Assembly: GCF_002260525.1 (NCBI RefSeq)
Contig: NZ_MRYI01000001.1
Span: forward strand, 310,001 to 374,000
Direction: 5' to 3'
Source: Hahella sp. CCB-MM4
GTDB taxonomy: Bacteria > Pseudomonadota > Gammaproteobacteria > Pseudomonadales > Oleiphilaceae
Length of the DNA: 64,000 bases
Under the pieces are notes generated by a model. The model worked only from the letters and a program-made list of their open reading frames with translations. It was not told where the DNA came from and searched no databases. Of this stretch, positions 62,592 through 64,000 are shown piece by piece; the first letter of the stretch is position 1, and every line of letters begins with the position of its first letter. A program made the position numbers and the translations under genes.

Positions 62592-63001
62592 GTATTGATC
62601 TCTCCGGTTGTAGCTGTTGTTGTCTGTTCACGGGTCCGCCCCGCCAATCGTTCAGTCCGCTTCCCATACTGCATTATTCCGGCTAATCCATGGGATATGC
62701 GATATCACCATCCCCTATCGCCGGCTCCCAAGTCTTCATCATCGATTGATTCCGCTCTTGGGTAAAGGGTCGGAAAATTTCAGCGTACAAGTGTACGCTA
62801 AAACTATTTCCAGCGCATATGAAAAATGTAACCTTATCGGAGGATTCCGTGATATTGCTTCGCATATGCAGCAGTTTGTAAATGTGGGCAAGCAAGTAAG
62901 GAGAGTAAATAAAGAGGATAAATATCAATGGTACTCAGTGAGCGAATGGCAGGCTAAAATACCCGGCTGAAGTCAAACTACAGACTTATATGGGATTGAA
63001 A
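62592..63001. other. Divergent region, desaturase / mutM
   Basis: This 410-bp gap holds the FabR/DesT-like palindrome at 62782 and presumably the promoters of both genes. Open frames on either strand have no ribosome site or family match and are crossed by the palindrome. Confidence 0.6.
62782..62799. promoter_or_regulatory. FabR/DesT-like operator upstream of the desaturase
   Basis: AGCGTACAAGTGTACGCT is a perfect palindrome of 8-bp arms around a 2-bp centre. It closely matches the known FabR operator AGCGTACAnnTGTTCGCT of fabA/fabB, and the DesT site of Pseudomonas desaturase genes is related. It lies 190 bp upstream of the desaturase start. The presence upstream of desA strongly suggests control by unsaturated-fatty-acid status; no fabR/desT gene is in the window. 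Confidence 0.75.
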
Positions 63002-63820
63002 GTGCCGGAATTACCTGAAGTCGAAACCACTCGCCGGGGCATTGAGCCCCACATTATCAACAAGAAAATTGCCAGGATACAGGTATTCGAGCCCCGTCTA
63101 CGCTGGCCGGTCCCGCCAGATATTGAAAACCTGGTATCCGGACAGACCGTTAAGTCAGTTGAGCGTCGGGCCAAGTACGTCCTGATTCGATTGGAAAACT
63201 GCTCACTTTTGGTCCATCTGGGAATGTCAGGGAGTTTGAGAATTCTGTCTGACCAGACCCCAAGACTCAAACATGATCATATTGATATCGATTTTGTTGA
63301 CGGCACTCGTCTTCGATTTAACGACCCGAGAAGATTCGGCTGCCTGCTACCTATTTCCTCCCAGGACTCAGATAGCCATCCGTTGCTGGCAAATCTCGGT
63401 CTGGAGCCCCTTTCTGACGCGTTTGACGGAGATTATCTGTATCAGATGTCCAGAGGGCGTAAGGCATCCATCAAGACCTTTATTATGGATCAGGCCATTG
63501 TCGTTGGTGTTGGAAACATCTACGCCAATGAAGCCTTGTTCAAAGCGGGCATATCTCCTTCCCGTGCGGCAGGACAGGTCAGCCAGACCCGCTACCGCAG
63601 ACTCGCAGAAGAAATCAAAACCGTATTGATGGCAGCCATTAATATGGGAGGAACAACTTTGAAAGACTTCGTCGGCGGAGATGGCAAGCCAGGATACTTC
63701 CAGCAAACCCTTCTGGTTTACGGACGCGGGGGACAACCCTGCGCAGTCTGTCAAAAAATTCTGAAGGAAATTCGTTTGGGTCAAAGATCCACTGTTTATT
63801 GCACCAATTGTCAGAGATAA
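63002..63820 (+). CDS. mutM: Formamidopyrimidine-DNA glycosylase
   Basis: MutM excises 8-oxoguanine and other oxidised bases and cleaves the abasic site. Catalysis needs an N-terminal proline after Met removal, so the start must be GTG 63002 (Val/Met-Pro-Glu-Leu-Pro-Glu-Val), not the ATG at 62990; GGGA lies about 6 nt before the GTG. The 272-residue protein has [15 protein letters not shown], the beta-lysine in RRAKYVLI, the H2TH region (about 165-215, [11 protein letters not shown]) and a C-terminal zinc finger (about 238-272) with two Cys pairs, CAVC and CTNC. Confidence 0.96.
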   Translation: MPELPEVETTRRGIEPHIINKKIARIQVFEPRLRWPVPPDIENLVSGQTVKSVERRAKYVLIRLENCSLLVHLGMSGSLRILSDQTPRLKHDHIDIDFVDGTRLRFNDPRRFGCLLPISSQDSDSHPLLANLGLEPLSDAFDGDYLYQMSRGRKASIKTFIMDQAIVVGVGNIYANEALFKAGISPSRAAGQVSQTRYRRLAEEIKTVLMAAINMGGTTLKDFVGGDGKPGYFQQTLLVYGRGGQPCAVCQKILKEIRLGQRSTVYCTNCQR

Positions 63821-63989
63821 TCATGACCGCAAATCTGCGGTAGCAGACATTTTATTGCCATTTGGCATAGACCTTTGGCCTATAAAATACAAATATTTAC
63901 GGAAAACTTCTGATTCTTTTTAGAAACTTCTCATTTCCCTGTTATATTTATATGATCAGTGGAAAAGATTTTGTTGGGAGAACACACCC

Positions 63990-64000
63990 ATGCGCCAGTC
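63990..64000 (+). CDS. Start of next gene, truncated by window edge
   Basis: GGGAG at 63976-63980 precedes ATG 63990 by 9 nt, and three codons (Met-Arg-Gln) are visible before the window ends. TATATT at about 63942-63947 may be its -10 element. The product cannot be told. A hairpin (ACCGCA/TGCGGT, 63826-63841) just past mutM may end that transcript. Confidence 0.45.

Noticed and set aside
62617-62970. 117-codon frame in the desaturase/mutM gap
   Set aside because: Crossed by the operator-like palindrome, no ribosome site, no family resemblance.

Overview
The window looks like chromosome of a free-living, probably marine, Gram-negative gammaproteobacterium with a base composition near 50% G+C (judged by eye). 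The block rsmD / ftsY-ftsE-ftsX / rpoH (56.0-61.3 kb) has the gene content and order known from Pseudomonas and its relatives. GreB, ThiI with a C-terminal rhodanese domain, PpnN, DjlA, ElyC-like, a DesA-type desaturase and MutM all fit that group. Secreted enzymes (maltotetraose-type amylase, beta-N-acetylhexosaminidase, vibriolysin-like M4 protease) point to a heterotroph feeding on polymers. I see no rRNA, tRNA, CRISPR array, prophage or intact insertion sequence.

Layout. 0-5.6 kb: partial lipoprotein, DUF962 protein, large Cache-GAF-HD-GYP protein, serC. 5.7-9.0 kb: a Zrg-type, Zur-controlled zinc locus (permease, ATPase, metal-binding periplasmic protein; divergent DUF3299 gene) around a clear Zur box. 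9-14.1 kb: thiI, ppnN, cytochrome c, ElyC-like protein, a 53-residue protein. 14.3-18.4 kb: three consecutive valine-catabolism genes. 18.6-28 kb: lipoproteins, thioesterase, EF-hand protein, PhzF, an orphan response regulator whose phospho-acceptor Asp is Asn, DUF3565, AraC-type regulator, HAD and alpha/beta hydrolases, divergent Lrp/EamA pair. 28.3-35.1 kb: secreted amylase, hexosaminidase and metalloprotease. 35.1-36.2 kb: AT-rich stretch without recognisable genes. 36.2-50.9 kb: UvrD-like helicase, Mla/Pqi-type lipid-transport operon, ABC exporter, DUF3179, DUF4442, acyl-CoA-binding protein, a lone integrase-type SAM-like domain, small proteins, GreB, TetR regulator. 51-56.9 kb: two-component pair, DjlA, glyoxylate-route genes (hyi, tartronate-semialdehyde reductase), rpoH behind a strong sigma-E-like promoter. 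57.3-63.8 kb: ftsX, ftsE, ftsY, rsmD, desA behind a FabR/DesT-like palindrome, mutM.

The most unusual signal is not a gene. Short tandem duplications (units of 13-29 bp, two or three diverged copies, unrelated from site to site) recur in the spaces between genes. Several sit across or within about 15 nt of a stop codon, and one triplet with an exact 22-bp period runs into the serC start codon. Other points of interest are the phospho-acceptor-less response regulator, an in-frame hexanucleotide tract that could tune the metal-binding linker of the zinc protein, the lone recombinase core-binding domain, and an intrinsic terminator with no visible gene in front of it (49.45 kb).
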